Source: Topomyia yanbarensis
Lineage: Eukaryota > Arthropoda > Insecta > Diptera > Culicidae
Direction of reading: 5' to 3'
DNA: 64,000 nt
NCBI RefSeq assembly: GCF_030247195.1
Contig: NC_080671.1
Location: forward strand, 469,026,766 to 469,090,765
Both the position numbers and the translations under genes were made by a program. The notes beneath the pieces were generated by a model. The model was given only the letters and a program-made list of their open reading frames with translations, had not been told where the DNA came from and did no database searches. Positions 12,335 through 24,759 of this stretch are shown here, piece after piece (the stretch's first letter is position 1; every line of letters starts with the position of its first letter).

Positions 12335-13920
12335 GTGGATCGACGGGCCAACGAGAGAAACATCGATGATCACTCTTTGGGGCATGGCCCGGCGCTTACG
12401 AAACCGAAACAGTGCTAATGAGAGCGTGGAATATTCAAACCATTGGATATTCGATTTCCCCAAGAAGGTTTGTCCGGATTCCGCCCCGGCACAGAAGATC
12501 TACAGCGCCGCGTCCACTCACGATAACGCGAACGAAACACCGTTTTCGGTGGTGGAGTTCTCACTTGCTCTCTTGTCATGTAACAATAAAGCCCCAGGGC
12601 CAGGCAGAATCAAATTCAACTTGTTGAAGAATCTGCCAAGAGACGCTTGTTGAATTTATTTAATAAGTTTCTTGAGGGTAATATTGTCCCTCATGACTGG
12701 AGGCAAGTGAAAGTCATCGCCATTCAAAAACCAGGAAAACCAGCCTCCGACCACAACTCGTATCGACCGATTGCGATGCTGTCCTGTATTCGGAAGTTGT
12801 TCGAAAAAATGATCTTGTTTCACCTCGATAATTGGGTTGAAGCAAATGGCTTACTGTCAGATACACAATTTGGTTTCCGCCAAAGGGACGAACGATTGTC
12901 TTGCGTTGCTCTCAACAGAAATTCAAATGGTTTATGCTAGCAAAGAGCAGATGGCATCAGTTTTCCTAGATATTAATGGGGCTTTTGATTCAGTTTCTAT
13001 CAAAATTCTTTCTGAGAAGCTGCACCAGCATGTTCTTTCACCGATTCTAAGCAACTTTTTGCTAAACTTGCTGTCTGAAAAACATATGCATTTTTCGCAT
13101 GGTGATTTATCGACATCCCCAGGGCTCATGTCTAAACCCCCTTCTTTACAACTTTTACGTGAATGACATTGACGAATGTCTTGTCAATTCCTGCACGCTA
13201 ACGCAGCTTGCAGATGACGGTGTGGTCTCCATTACAGGACCCAAAGCTGTCGATCTGCAAGGACCATTGCAAGATACCTTGGACAATTTGTCTGCTTGGG
13301 CCCTCCAGCTGGGTATCGAGTTCTCCACGGAGAAAACTGAGCTACTCGTATTTTCAAGGAAGCTTGAACTAGCGCAACTACAGCTTCAATTAATGGGTCA
13401 AATTATTGCACAGATTTCAACTTTCGCATATCTCGGGCTCTGGTTCGACTCTAAGGGAACCTGGGGATGTCACATTAGGTATCTGAAACAGAAATGCCAA
13501 CAAATGATCTACTTTCTCTGCACAATAACCGGAACATGGTGAGGTGCCCACCCAGGAGACCTGATCAGGTTGTACCAAACAACGATATTGTCGGTGATGG
13601 AGTATGGGACTTTCTGTTTCCGCTCCCCTGCGAACATAAATTTCATCAAACTATGAAGAATCCAATATTGTTGTTTGCGTATTGCTTTAGGTTGCATGCA
13701 CTCGACACATACGATGAGTTCAGAAGTGCTGGCGGGTCCTTCCGCTGAAAAATCGATTTTGGGACCTCTCATATCGATTGATCATCCGATGCGATATCTT
13801 GAACCCGTTAGTAATTGCAAATTTCGATGTGTTGCCTATCTGCATCTGAGCCGTATTACGAAATCGTCTGAAAGAACCCCTGCCGGCTCGAGGAAGACCG
13901 CCCGGCGTCCCAATACATGA
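12335..13920 (+). pseudogene. I-clade LINE ORF2 relic, RT domain
   Basis: It follows the ORF2 at 49352-53074 from IDGPTRETS (12340) through WRQVKVIAIQKPGKP (12702), YRPIAMLSC, FLDINGAFDSVS (motif A, 12963), PLLYNFYVNDID, LADDGVVS (motif C, 13207) and FAYLGLWFDSKG. Lesions include a small deletion at the FGFRKGKG site, about 24 bases lost ahead of motif B near 13120, a stop after NRNMV or GTW near 13543, later frameshifts, and a large deletion near 13850. That deletion joins the post-RT region directly to RLKEPLPARGRPPGVP, so the RNase H is gone. The element is dead. Confidence 0.85.
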
Positions 13921-14829
13921 TGCATCCGTCCGATTCTGTAATCCTTACCGTTGATTCCCGATGCCGGAAACTGAAAGTTAATATCTTCCCCCTCACCCCT
14001 CTTGTCAGCTTAGGACACCGGTGTTCTGAAACTAATCGTAACCGTAAGATTTCCAATTATCTTGAGCTAACTTTTGAAGGGATTCGAGTCTGTATCTTCG
14101 TCGCGAGCGGTTGACTCTCGTAGAGCTCCCTTCGAGTCGGTTAATTTTCATCATTTTCGGCACAGTTTAGTACCTCCCGGTTATCGAAAGTGTGAATAAT
14201 GGTGCAATTTAACGATTATACAAAGTGAAGTGGCTTATTAAAGCATTTTTCGGCATATTTTCGACTAACGCGAGTGGTGACAGTTTGTGAAAATCGAATT
14301 CCGGCTAATGAAAAAAAAAAATCTTTTACTCGCATTACGGGCCGGCGATTCCCGATGCAAGGGCAATAAAAATGTACAGAAAACATCTAGAAACACAGTA
14401 TACGAATAAAATAGTGAAAAATGGTTTTTCAGAGAAAAAAAAATCGATCCGAAAAGTAAAAAATACGGCAATAAGAAAAATTGGCTTATTTAAATAATTG
14501 TCGTTTCACCGGAAACTAGCGACTACCAGGTGTCGTCCCAAAATTCTTCGCCCGAAAAATAGGTGTTTCATCGGTGGTGCTATCTTTGAAAATGAGCCTT
14601 GGATATTCAACTGTTTTTTACTTTCTTTTTTTATTGCAAATGAGAAGAGGTTTTGATTCTTTTATATTCGGATGACTTCAATCATGTATGAGGTTTGGGA
14701 ATTGACAATTCGCGAGAGGGATCGGGGACCGGTTGGTAATCACCTCCAGTTATGTCAGCACGAAGAATAAGTGATTTGCTGTCATGTTCATTGGTTAGCT
14801 ATCAATTCTATCTCATTCCTCTACGCGAG
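13921..14829. other. No feature seen
   Basis: AT-rich spacer with poly-A runs (14310 and 14440) and no recognisable coding or terminal repeats. Confidence 0.4.
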
Positions 14830-14960
14830 TCTAGGTCTATTGATGATATTTGGTCCTTAGACCGGCGACGACTGGGTGCTGTCGGCCTTTGGGCGATAAT
14901 GGCAGAATGAGAGGGTGCGAACGGATCTAGTCGAGAAGACAATACCGTCAAAATGAATAG
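14830..14960 (+). repeat. RTE-type LINE 5' UTR fragment
   Basis: TCTATTGATGATATTT followed by AGACCGGCGACGACTGGGT matches the stretch at about 26396-26440, which leads into an RTE endonuclease relic. This is therefore probably a fragment of the same family's 5' UTR, with no coding part. Confidence 0.55.
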
Positions 14961-17169
14961 TTGTTCGGAGGTCGGCTCCAATGGGACTTTGATTTGACAG
15001 GTATCGATGAACGCGGGTCAATACGTACTCAATACGCCGCGACTGTTTTAATGAATCAAGTTCCGTTATTGGTAACAAGCCCGTGCATCAGGTTAACGAT
15101 CTCCTGTATTTCCTTTGTATTCAATGTTCGATATAATCGCAAACAGGAAATACTTTCGTTGGTTTATAGCAACTCTTTGTCTATATAACGTGTTATCACT
15201 CGGTAGTTTGCAACCCAAAACTATATCGTAGAAAGAAGTAGCGAATTCTGTCCAAATACTGTTGCAATAAATAGTGATCCGGCCCATTACGCAGATAAGA
15301 TTAGCTTTTCTAGGCAATACTCCCACAGTCGGTTGTGTGGAGTTCAAATTGCTTTTGTTTAGGGATCATAGTATACTCTCGGTAGCCGGCTGCCCAGAGT
15401 TTAAAAAGAACCAAAAACTAAACAAGACCCATTTTTCGAGTGATCGTGCACTCGAAGACTAACTAAACAACTACCTAATAAAATATGCTTTACAGGTCGC
15501 ATCGCTTGCTTGGAGCGAATCCTAGACCTGATACCCTTCCAAACTACTAACTCCGCGAGACCTATGGAAGACTCTGATGAATCGTCGTCCTTCCGTTAAG
15601 TAGGTGGATCATCAGCACTTCTCGTCTACCTAATCCTTTATCCTTCCCGTGAACGTTGGAAATGGGGGCGGTCGGCAATGATGGCTATCATGCTGTTAAC
15701 GTCTGAATACGGGTCGTATTGGTAAGAATTCCTACTTACCACTTCCTAAGAAACTTTTATTTGATAATCAGCAATCAAACATGATGAAGTCAGTATGCAT
15801 TCGCCAAAATCATCTGAACAACGCAACACAACGAAACAACGGAAATAGCTCAGTTTGCATTCCTGTTTTCACACTTGTTAATAAAGTTTAATATTTAAAA
15901 AAGCCCCTCATACTACGAAATCATTATACATGTGCAATTCCAACTATCTACAAGAATAGTACTCGACACAAGAAAAAAAAGACGCAGGCAAATACCTTCT
16001 GTATAAGATCCCGCATTTTATTCAAACGATCGCCGGGTAAAATCAGCACCGAGACAATAGAAACCACGAAAAAATTCATAGCGTGATTGAATATTATTAA
16101 AAAAAATATATAAGCAGTGCTCCTTATAGCCGGCTATCTGGAGTTCAAGTTGCTTATTTTGCTAATCGTATTAATACAACAAATGATAAAATTCCCAAGC
16201 TCTCGGCAGCCAGCTTCCCAGAGCCATTATTACATGATAACGCTATTGGCACACTTACTAACAACTCTCCCCTTCCCGTGATACATGTGGAGATGCAGAG
16301 GATTCCTCGGTCTCTAGTAGCAACATGTATCGGACTAACATTCCTTCCTTTCCCAGAAGATCTGCATTCGGACGTGGCCGGCGTTGGTATTGATCAGCAT
16401 GCAGGGATCAGAGTAGATTGTACAATGTGGCTCATCATGTTATTCCCAAGCATGTTGTTCCAATGAACATTTTGCAACCTAATTTGGTTCTGGTCAATAA
16501 CGGAGTAGCAACTACGGGCGATCTCTTATGCTTATGCTTATCTTGAGCTCACTTTTAAAGGGTTCCAAAATATGGGCAAGTGGCATTTTTTCGAATAGAA
16601 AGCGAAGTTTTAATAAGTTGAACGCGTATGAAATTGCATAAACTTGAATGAATGCGTACAGTTGAGACAAAAAATTATGATAGATGATTATGATAATTAA
16701 TTAATGATTTATTTAAAAACAAAACTAACTTTCGGACAGTAGAATTTAAAAAATAGTCTTTTCCGCTTTCCTCTAGTAAGTCAGGATCGATTTGTTTTTT
16801 ACATATTATATTATGTGGTTTAAATACCTCAACATTTGTTTGGAGCATCATTTGCATGAAAACTCACAGTGAAAAGAGTTAAATTAAAAAACTAAATTTA
16901 AGGGCTTTGCCTCAGAAAACGCTTTAGAAATCGAACTTGTTCAACAAAATTCTTCATTATGAGTATTTCCAAAACTTTGTCGAAGACACCAACTTTCTAC
17001 CTCGTCAGCATAAAAAGTTATTTTGTTTTAGTTTGATCGTAGTAAGGCATGCCTAATTTTAATTTTTATTCGTACGAACATTTTCTCCAAAGACACCCTG
17101 TGAAAATATTCGATGACTTTGGCTATAGAGAATTAAGTTCATGTTTTTGGCATTTTTGACCACTGTGCA
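14961..17169. other. Mostly unassigned; one local repeat pair
   Basis: Two stretches, about 15335-15400 and 16128-16225, share GAGTTCAARTTGCTT followed by CTCGGYAGCC and CCCAGAG. They are diverged copies of an unclassified dispersed repeat. No protein domain is visible in the rest. Confidence 0.4.
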
Positions 17170-17662
17170 GTTGCCTGCTGGTTCGTGGTGGACTCAGATT
17201 GGTTTGTAGTAGTTGTTAAGCCAACCGACTAAACCTACACCTCTTGTATCCCGCAATCCTCATCCATCCGGGGCACCCGTTACGTACTGCTTTAGTAGGG
17301 ATTGTGTTCTTGCTTATTTTTTTGTGTTAATCGTCATGGTTTTTCCATAGCTACTTTTCCTTACTTGCTGTTCAACCTTCGCGATATATCTAAGGTGCTC
17401 AGGTCTGCTGCAAATATCGTCACCTGTTGAGACATGAAACGATCCGGAGGTGTCGACCATAAGGCTTTATATCTGTTTACAACCACCTTCGCCGGGCTTC
17501 TCATCCTTCTTGGTGCTAGTCGTTCCTATTTATCTGCTAGCTGGTACTGAGAACTCCTCGGTAGCGGTATTTCACCCTATACCGATGCCTATTTTCGCGA
17601 TCCATTTTGCTGCCACTTCATCGGCGGTTAAACTTCTCTAGACAACGATATCCCGATTTTCT

Positions 17663-17702
17663 CCTGAAAAACCTCGGTCACATTGTGTACAAGAAAAGTG
17701 CT
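17663..17702 (+). repeat. Left copy of 40-bp direct repeat
   Basis: It starts CCTGAAAAACCTCGGTCAC and recurs at 18112-18151 with two differences. It brackets the I-clade tail. Confidence 0.85.
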
Positions 17703-18005
17703 TTGTATCCCTTGTTTTAAAACATCTGTCAAATTTTTCATAAATATTTGTTCCCCCCCTTTTGTGTACCAAACTATATTATTAGTTTTAAGATAACTGT
17801 AAATATTTCCTAAAAAACTATTAATATTGAATTCCTTGTTTTAAAATTTTTCGTAAAAAAAAATCTTTTGCCCCCTCTCTTGTATATAGAATCTTATTTC
17901 TAGTCTTAAGATAGCTGTAAAAATTTTCTCTTTTATAAAAAAAAATATTTCAACATTGTAACCTCCTAGTTTGAAGATACCGAAAATGTAAAAACAAAAG
18001 AATTT

Positions 18006-18033
18006 GGCACCGCCAAGCTAACGCATTTGTGCC
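18006..18033 (+). promoter_or_regulatory. 3' tail hairpin of I-clade LINE
   Basis: GGCAC and GTGCC pair around a loop containing CGCCAAGCTAACG. The stem position matches hairpins at 45493-45520, 29466-29492 and 40181-40207, with compensatory changes. It is probably the structure the reverse transcriptase recognises (inference). Confidence 0.55.
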
Positions 18034-18111
18034 TATCAAATAAACGAAATGAATAAAAAAAGAAATGAATAAACAACGAAGAGAAAGGTTTTAAAATTGT
18101 TTTATTATAAG

Positions 18112-18151
18112 CCTGAAAAACCTCGGTCACATTGTGAACAAGAAAAATGCT
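18112..18151 (+). repeat. Right copy of 40-bp direct repeat
   Basis: Matches 17663-17702 at 38 of 40 positions. It is either a long target-site duplication of the inserted tail or a trace of recombination between two LINE 3' UTRs. Confidence 0.85.
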
Positions 18152-21100
18152 GGAAAGAAGTGATCAACTAAGAGAGGTTCTTTTTATTTTGAACGAAAAT
18201 AAGGCAAAGTTTGTTAATATGTTTGTGGGATAACTAAAAGGTGTAAGAACTTCCGGTTTAAATTGACAGTTAACAAGTTTTCTTCTCACGGAATAAACTT
18301 GATTTTAATGATTTCAAATATGCCATGGTGTAAGACTAAAATTAATGAGATTGTCTAATTTGTCCTAACAAGAACGGTTGGTAACCCTAAGGGTTATTTC
18401 TTTTCATAACTTGTAACCACAGAAAATCTGATACAAGCCATCAAAGTACCATATTGTTGTTTTATATGTGCGTCATATCACTTTCTTGACAACCCTTCCT
18501 CGTTTAATCATGGCATGCTGTGATCTGCAGAACTGAAGTCTACTGTTCCAAACTGACCATCCCCACACTGAACCGAAACAGCACACCCAGGTAAGCCACC
18601 ATAATCGGAAATCGTGTTAACCTAAGCGTCGCGTACTTTCGAGCAAATGAACAAATAAAACAATTTTAATGACCTCGCGCAAATTCCCTTCGATCTCCTG
18701 ACTTACCTGCAGCGAACGAAAACACGCTTGTCGCCAACGCTAATATTTGTTGGCATTGTTTTTGTGTTTTGTGTTTTGTCGCGTTGACTTAATCTTCGCG
18801 GTACTCAACGGGGGAGGTCCCACCCCCACCACCACCAGCATCCATCGACATACGGAGTGAGTGTAGTACGCAACTGATCCGCTCTTTATTAAGATGTTAA
18901 ACAACGGGCTCAATTTATGTAGAAAAAAAGACACGACGACGGTGGCGGCGATCGCGACCGTGAGGCGACAGAAGGCGCGGTTTGCGTGGTTGGCGATTTC
19001 CGCAGAAGTAAGCTACTAACTAAGCTGTTGTTGTCCAACTGGATGGAACAAGAGGATGAGAGGAAGGGCGCTCCGGTCTCGCACAAATACGTGATATGCG
19101 ATTCCGACGTTGATAACGGTGAGAAATAAGGTTCGGCTGGATGCTAATGCAGGTAACTTCCACGATCTGCACTGAAAAGTCGGATAACGGGAAAAAAATG
19201 CAATAATTAGACGCTTTGCTTGGGTTCGGTCCGTTTTGTAAATTGGTAACCAGCTGCCGTCATGTTCACAGCCGTCGCAACCTGTCATTACGATGTGAGA
19301 TCTCGTTAGTTGCACAAATGGGACACTTCGTTGTTGCAGTTGTAGAAACAAGGGACGGAAATCGAAGAAATATTGATCTATACAGTTGAAGGCCACAGAC
19401 AAACGGACGAGGAAACACGTCAGCGAACATGTTATGTAACGTCAGCGGGATCAAAGGAGGCCAAGTGGAATCCAACATGGAAATTACAATTATAATTACA
19501 ACTAATCTTAATGGCATCTCTCGCACTTCACTGGCCTCGACTGTTGCTGCACTCGAAATCGACACGGGAGAACATCCTTTCCGCACCCTCCCTTGGCTGA
19601 CGTACGGTTCAAGGGTTAGCGCACAGGTTCTAGGAAATAAATAATAAAAATGTAAATGGAAATCAGAAATGCAAAAAAAAACTGCTGGTGTAATCGTTTC
19701 TACATCTCATAATTGCGTGGTGGTGGCGGTGCTTCTCGGCGTTGAACCCTTTTTTGTGCTTGCGTAACAGTCAGCCAAGTAGCGAATATGTTTCCCCTCT
19801 CTCTGGCCTCTTCACACCCATCCTGATATCGCAATCGATCGACACACAGATGCTGATGATGATGATGATGTTGCCGATGTAATACGCATTTTACAGGAGC
19901 CCCTCGGGCAGGACGAATGGAAAACGGATGGATGTTTCGTTCGAACCACCAAATGAAAGTAATGAATTAACATAGGACGGTTTTTTTTGCCGCTGCCGAT
20001 CGTAGCATGCTACGAACTATGGTTGGAATGGTTTGCTGGGGGATTTCTCGAAACATGCATAGATGGGCTTGTTACTAAGTAGGCTTTGAAATAATCTTAC
20101 AATTTGCGATTAAAATTCGATGTGAAGAACTATCAACTTTTCAAACAAACGAGAATGTACAACGTTACAAAAGAACTTACTCTCCATTAAAGGTCAGAAG
20201 CATCTTGAAAGACGACCCCGACCGGTTCATGGTTCACTACGTGCGGATATCGTCGGAATGGCTGGGCGTGACGTTTTTCCAATTGTTTCCGTTTGATGCC
20301 CCCTTCAGAAGCTCCGAGAGTGCGGAAAAGGATAAAAAGGTTTTAATTAAATACTCATTGGTTATTGTTACAAGTTGGCAGTCGCTTTTTATAATCCCTG
20401 TTTATGTAAATGAACTTGGCAAGGAGTGACTTTGAAGCAAGTTCACATCAACCCGTTCGTAAAACACCGACCCAGGAGGCCATGTCTCCATAGTTCCGAT
20501 GGACGGACGGAAGAACCAAAGGAAAATCTGACTCCCGGCGACTTTGGCAATGTCTGGAGAACAGATTAGGTTACCGGAAAAGCTGATGTAATTCGTGTTT
20601 GCGAGTGTGAGAAGGTCCTTCTTTTCCCATTTACGGTCCCATATGAAAAAACCAGGCAGTGTGGGTAGACAGTGTGGTCAGCCCCTGGCGTTAGGAGGGC
20701 GTGAAAACTGTCATCTACTTCAATGGACATCAAAGAGTAACTTTGTTGACACCATCCTCCCTCGGGGCAGTGTGGCTTTTTGTATGGAAATATCAAATGC
20801 AGATTTTTATTGTTTTCCGCTTTTTCTTCCCGAATGTAACCCAAACTCGGCAACGTATGTTTAGGTAACACATTTGACTGGTCGTGTTTCGTAGCGTGTG
20901 GTGGAGGGAAGAGGATGGGATCAGAACCACTTGTCGTGTCGAATAACATTCGGAAAAGACTTTCTGCACCTTGTTTGGCCGGAGCGGAGATTAGGGTCTG
21001 GTGTGAAAAATAATTTTTAGATTAAATCACCCCTGAAGAAAACTCTTTTTCTATATCTATCAAAATTGTCATGTTTCTTGTTTCAAGGGAAAGTTTAGGT

Positions 21101-21439
21101 TGTGGTTAACTTTAGATAAACATTTTGACAGATGAAAATCTGATTTGTTTCAAAAGAGGAAAATAATAGAACCCATCAACTGGATCGACAATTACATGGT
21201 ATTGGGTTTGGTACATGGCGTTAACGAAAATCAGAATTTCAGAACCAGTAGTTCAGTGTGGAGTACATAATTGCGACTGATTAGAAAAATCTGACTAGGA
21301 GTCGAATGCATGTGGCGAATGCATGTTTTAACAGAGTTTAGTACACATGAAAACTGAGTGAAGAGCTAACCCAAATAACTGAAGCAGTACTGAGTTTTGT
21401 TAAGACTGTCATGGAATTTATAAAATACATTTTATATAA
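18152..21439. other. Apparently unique DNA, no gene recognised
   Basis: No transposon ends or protein domains are recognised. A GAT microsatellite lies at about 19849-19870. Open frames at 19016-19644 and 20205-20949 overlap on both strands and look fortuitous. Confidence 0.4.
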
Positions 21440-21660
21440 TCATCATCATTGTAGAAACTTTGCTTAGTGGAACACAAGGAACATTAAACGGTTTCGCTCT
21501 ACCAGAACAGCGTCGCTTGGAACAAGTTTGGAACAAGCTTGGTAGTACTAGGCAAGATACACCAACGCGTGATCAATGAACAGGTGATCAGTGAGACGTT
21601 GTGTGCAGTGGGGATCAAGGGCCGTCTCTTCAATTACAGCATCATAAACGTACACGGACA
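21440..21660 (+). pseudogene. RTE-type endonuclease relic
   Basis: Plus-strand frames read LGKIHQRVI (21550) and then GIKGRLFNYSIINVHG (21615). These match LGKMRQRVIG and IKGRFFNYSIINVHCP of the RTE endonuclease on the minus strand at 58529-60225. A small frameshifted fragment. Confidence 0.75.
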
Positions 21661-21789
21661 TATGTGGTACCGATAGACACCCGTTTGCACTTTTTAATGA
21701 CATAAATTAACAAATAAAAAGTTGAAGGTAGTATTTTCGAGTTTTCTTTCTCCCCCTAATTCTCTTGGGTTCTGGTACAGAATTTGGAA

Positions 21790-22911
21790 CGGGTTCTGGT
21801 ACTGGCTCTGGCGCTGCTACTGGTGGTACCTATCAAAATGTCGCTCCCAGCAATAAGATTCCACGTGTTCGGCAATATAATGACTGTCTATCGTAAATGA
21901 TCCACGCTTTAACATCGAGTATCGCGTGTACATTCCCGCTAACGTCGTTGAAATAGATGGCGTTGTAACGGAAGAGTCTTTGGCTATCGCTGACTTGAAG
22001 AATGGTGTGGGTATTTTTAAAAACGAAAACCTTCCGAAGGTGAAGATACTAGAAGTCAAACAGCTGAACTCAGTATCAGGCACAGGCGATTCAAAAATTG
22101 TTACCCCTTCGAAATCATTCCGATTGACATTTGAAGGTTCTGTCCTACCGAACTATGTACTTTTGGAGAAATTTCGACTCCCGGTCCGCATGTACGTCCC
22201 AAAAATCATGAGCTGCACTAAGTGCAAAGAGCTAGGTCACACAAGTGCCTACTGCTGAAACAAAGTGAAGTGCTCAAAATGCAGAGAAGCACACTACGAT
22301 GACACATGTACAAAGGATGTTGAAAATGTTTTCTTTGTGGTGGTGATGCTCACCCTGCACATGATTGTCCGACATACAAACTGCGATCAGAAAAGCTTAA
22401 GCGTTCCACGAAAGAGCGATTCAAACGCACTTTTGTGGACATTCTTAAAGCATTGAATCCGAATCAAATACCTTTGAAAAACACTTTTTCAGATTTATCT
22501 GAAGATGCTGGTAGTAGCTCGGATGGGGATACTGGTTATGTACCTACTCTTGGTGCCGAAAAGGAAATGAGGTGCTGCCTCGTCCCAGAAACTCCCACGT
22601 AAAAGAAGGACGGTACTGGCTAAGCCATCTACATCAAAGAAACGATCGACTAATAAACTAGTAGCCCCTGGTTTTCAAATTTTTTTCCAACTTAAAAGAA
22701 AGACCGTAGCACTGGACAACAACAGAAGAACAAGACGGGAACAGGTTTGATCTCCTTTAAAACAATTGTGGAATGGATTTTCAACGTTTTTGAAATTCCG
22801 GCGTAACTCAAGAGTATTATCTCTGCATGGATCCCAACTATTAGCGAGTTAGCTAAGAAACTAGTCGCTAAATGGCCCCTCCAATCCTCACTAATCAGTT
22901 TCGATGGCTAA
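21790..22911 (+). pseudogene. I-clade LINE ORF1 relic (gag-like)
   Basis: Frames read EYRVYIPANVVEIDGVV (21920s), then LPNYVLLEKFRLPVRMYVP and a CCHC knuckle CTKCKELGHTSAYC (CX2CX4HX4C). An in-frame TGA follows, then a second knuckle CSKCREAHYDDTC. This is the nucleic-acid-binding ORF1 of I-clade elements, which packages the RNA. Stops at the start and after knuckle 1, and later frameshifts, inactivate it. The last residues (PLQSSLISFDG) end at 22911, overlapping the ORF2 start by 8 bases. Confidence 0.85.
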
Positions 22912-23790
22912 TACGTCGAACAGTATTAAGGATACCGTCATTATACAATGGAACAGTAGGAGACCTAGTCCAGCGGAGCCAGTAGATATCTCGTATGATA
23001 TTATACTTAATATCGGCTGGAAGAAATATGCGGATTTGGTAGCAAGGATAATTGAGTCTACTGCAGTGATGTCACCATTGGACGAGTATAACTTCCTCGT
23101 CAGCCTATTTTACGACAGTGCAGTTGAAGCTCAAACTAAGCATTTTCGTGAAAACACCTTTCAAGCAACGCCCCCAAATCGATGGTGGGACAAAAAGTGC
23201 TCAATATTGTATGAAAAAAGACGGATGCATACTATAATTGGCGTCGAGAAGGCAAGCAAGAGCTCCATGTTGAATGTACCTCACTTGAGCGCAGGCTAAA
23301 AAGCCTCATTAAAGCAAAAAAGAGAGGTTATTGCCGCCACTTTATCCACGGTTTGTCAAAACAGACTTCAATGAGCACTCGTTGGAAGACAGCCAGAAAC
23401 ATGCGTAATCGGTCAAGGACAAATGAGGACGTTGAGTATTCGGATCGCTGGAGTTTTGACTTTGCGAGAAAGGTATGTCCCGATACAGTTCCCGCACAAG
23501 AATTCTTCCGAGACACTGCGAATGATCCCGAGCTCTCGTTCACGATAGTAGATTTCTCAATAGCTCTACTATCGTGAAACAACAATGCCCCGGATCCGGA
23601 AAAGATGAAGTTTGGCTTGCTTAAAAACTTACCGCAAAGAAATGTTTGTTGACTTAATTCAACAGCTTCCTTAAACAAAATATTGTTCCGCACGAGTGGA
23701 GGCAAGTTAAAGTCGTCGCTATCCAGAAGCCTGGTAAACCAGCCTCAGCCCATCATTCGTATCGACCAATTTCTATGTTGTCCTACATAC
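22904..23790 (+). pseudogene. I-clade LINE ORF2 relic, endonuclease deleted
   Basis: It starts ATGGCTAAT, as in the copy at 53074, and reads to VIIQWNSRR. It then jumps in frame to PVDISYDI..NIGWKKYAD, which lies after the endonuclease in the intact copy, so about 200 residues of EN are missing. Then follow NRWWDKKCS, the RNRSRTNEDVEYSDRW region and LLKNLP, with frameshifts at about 23300, 23575 and 23640. At 23790, in the middle of the RT SCIRKLFEKM motif, a Jockey fragment interrupts. The remainder resumes at 24641. Confidence 0.8.
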
Positions 23791-24640
23791 ATTGCTTTTC
23801 AAGCAGCTTCAGCAGCAAGGTAGTACACTCGGATCGCTGCTATTTTTGCTGTTTATTAATGACGTGGCTGGTATTTTAAATCCCGGTGGCAAACTATTTT
23901 TCGCTGACGATGTTAAACTATAATACGTAATTCGTGATCAGTCCGACTGCCTGGTACTGCAAACCGTTCTGGATGCTCTTATCGACTGGTGTGTGCGGAA
24001 TATGATGGTTTTGTGCATTCCCAAATGCAGTGTCATCAGCTTTCATCGCACTAGGAACACCATCCCTTTTGATTATAATATTTCTGGAAATCAGCTACAA
24101 CGTGTTGATTACATCAAAGACCTTGGAGTAATACTGGATTATAAGCTAACTTACCATCGTCTCTTCTCTGCTACAATCGACAACTGGGATTCACGTTTTA
24201 GATATCCAACGAATTTCGTGATCCTTTATTTTTTAAAGCTCTTTACTGTTCATTAGTGAGTTCGATGCTAGAATTTGGAAATGTCGTTTGGAATCCTTAC
24301 CATGCTGTTTGGATCAATAGAATCGAAGGCGTTCAGAGAGAGGTTTGTCAGATACGTTCTGCGTTTCTTGCCATGGAGTGATCCGCAAAACTTGCCGCCG
24401 TATGAAGACCGCTGTCGTACTCTTCGCCAAAGAGTGATGCTTGTTCCTGAAATGAGACCAACTGACTATGCTGCCAACAGTCCTGTCATCGCAATGGTTC
24501 GGAGGTTCAACGAGTTCTTTGAATTATTTGATTTTAACCTCACCGCATCTGTATTTAGAAGACGAATTGAATCACACTAGTTTTAGGAAATTTCATTGAG
24601 ACATATGTTAGATGAATAAAAAATTTACAAATACAAATAC
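23791..24640 (+). pseudogene. Jockey-type LINE fragment (RT palm to tail)
   Basis: Frames read GSLLFLLFINDVAGIL (motif B tail), then LFFADDVKL (motif C), LQRVDYIKDLGVILD, SSMLEFGNVVWNPYH, and LPWSDPQNLPPYEDRC. It ends in a short AT-rich tail with ACAAATACAAATAC. It is 5'-truncated within the RT. It interrupts the I-clade ORF2 exactly between TACATAC and GAAAATTGTTCGAG. ATAC at 23787-23790 and 24637-24640 may be the target duplication. Stops and frameshifts make it dead. Confidence 0.8.
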
Positions 24641-24740
24641 GAAAATTGTTCGAGAAAATGATACCTCGTCATCTTGATAACTGGGCCGAAGCAAACCAGC
24701 TGCTCTCGGAATCATCGTTGACAACCATCAAGTAAACCAC
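24641..24740 (+). pseudogene. I-clade ORF2 relic, continuation after Jockey insertion
   Basis: Reads RKLFEKMIPRHLDNWAEANQLLSES, matching the RT of the 49352-53074 copy directly after the SCI that ended at 23790. The sequence is lost after about 24735. Confidence 0.75.
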
Positions 24741-24759
24741 TCGCTGTTTTGCATTGAGG

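Larger units (their letters stand above)
17170..18111 (+). mobile_element. I-clade LINE 3' UTR and tail
   Basis: The block from about 17703 has repeated units with TTTTAAGATARCTGTAAA, then the tail hairpin (18006-18033) and TATCAAATAAACGAAATG. This is the same 3' end as the minus-strand copy at 45464. The earlier part (17170-17662) is probably more 3' UTR. The block 17703-18111 is flanked by a 38/40-identical direct repeat (17663-17702 and 18112-18151), unusually long for a target duplication. Confidence 0.7.
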
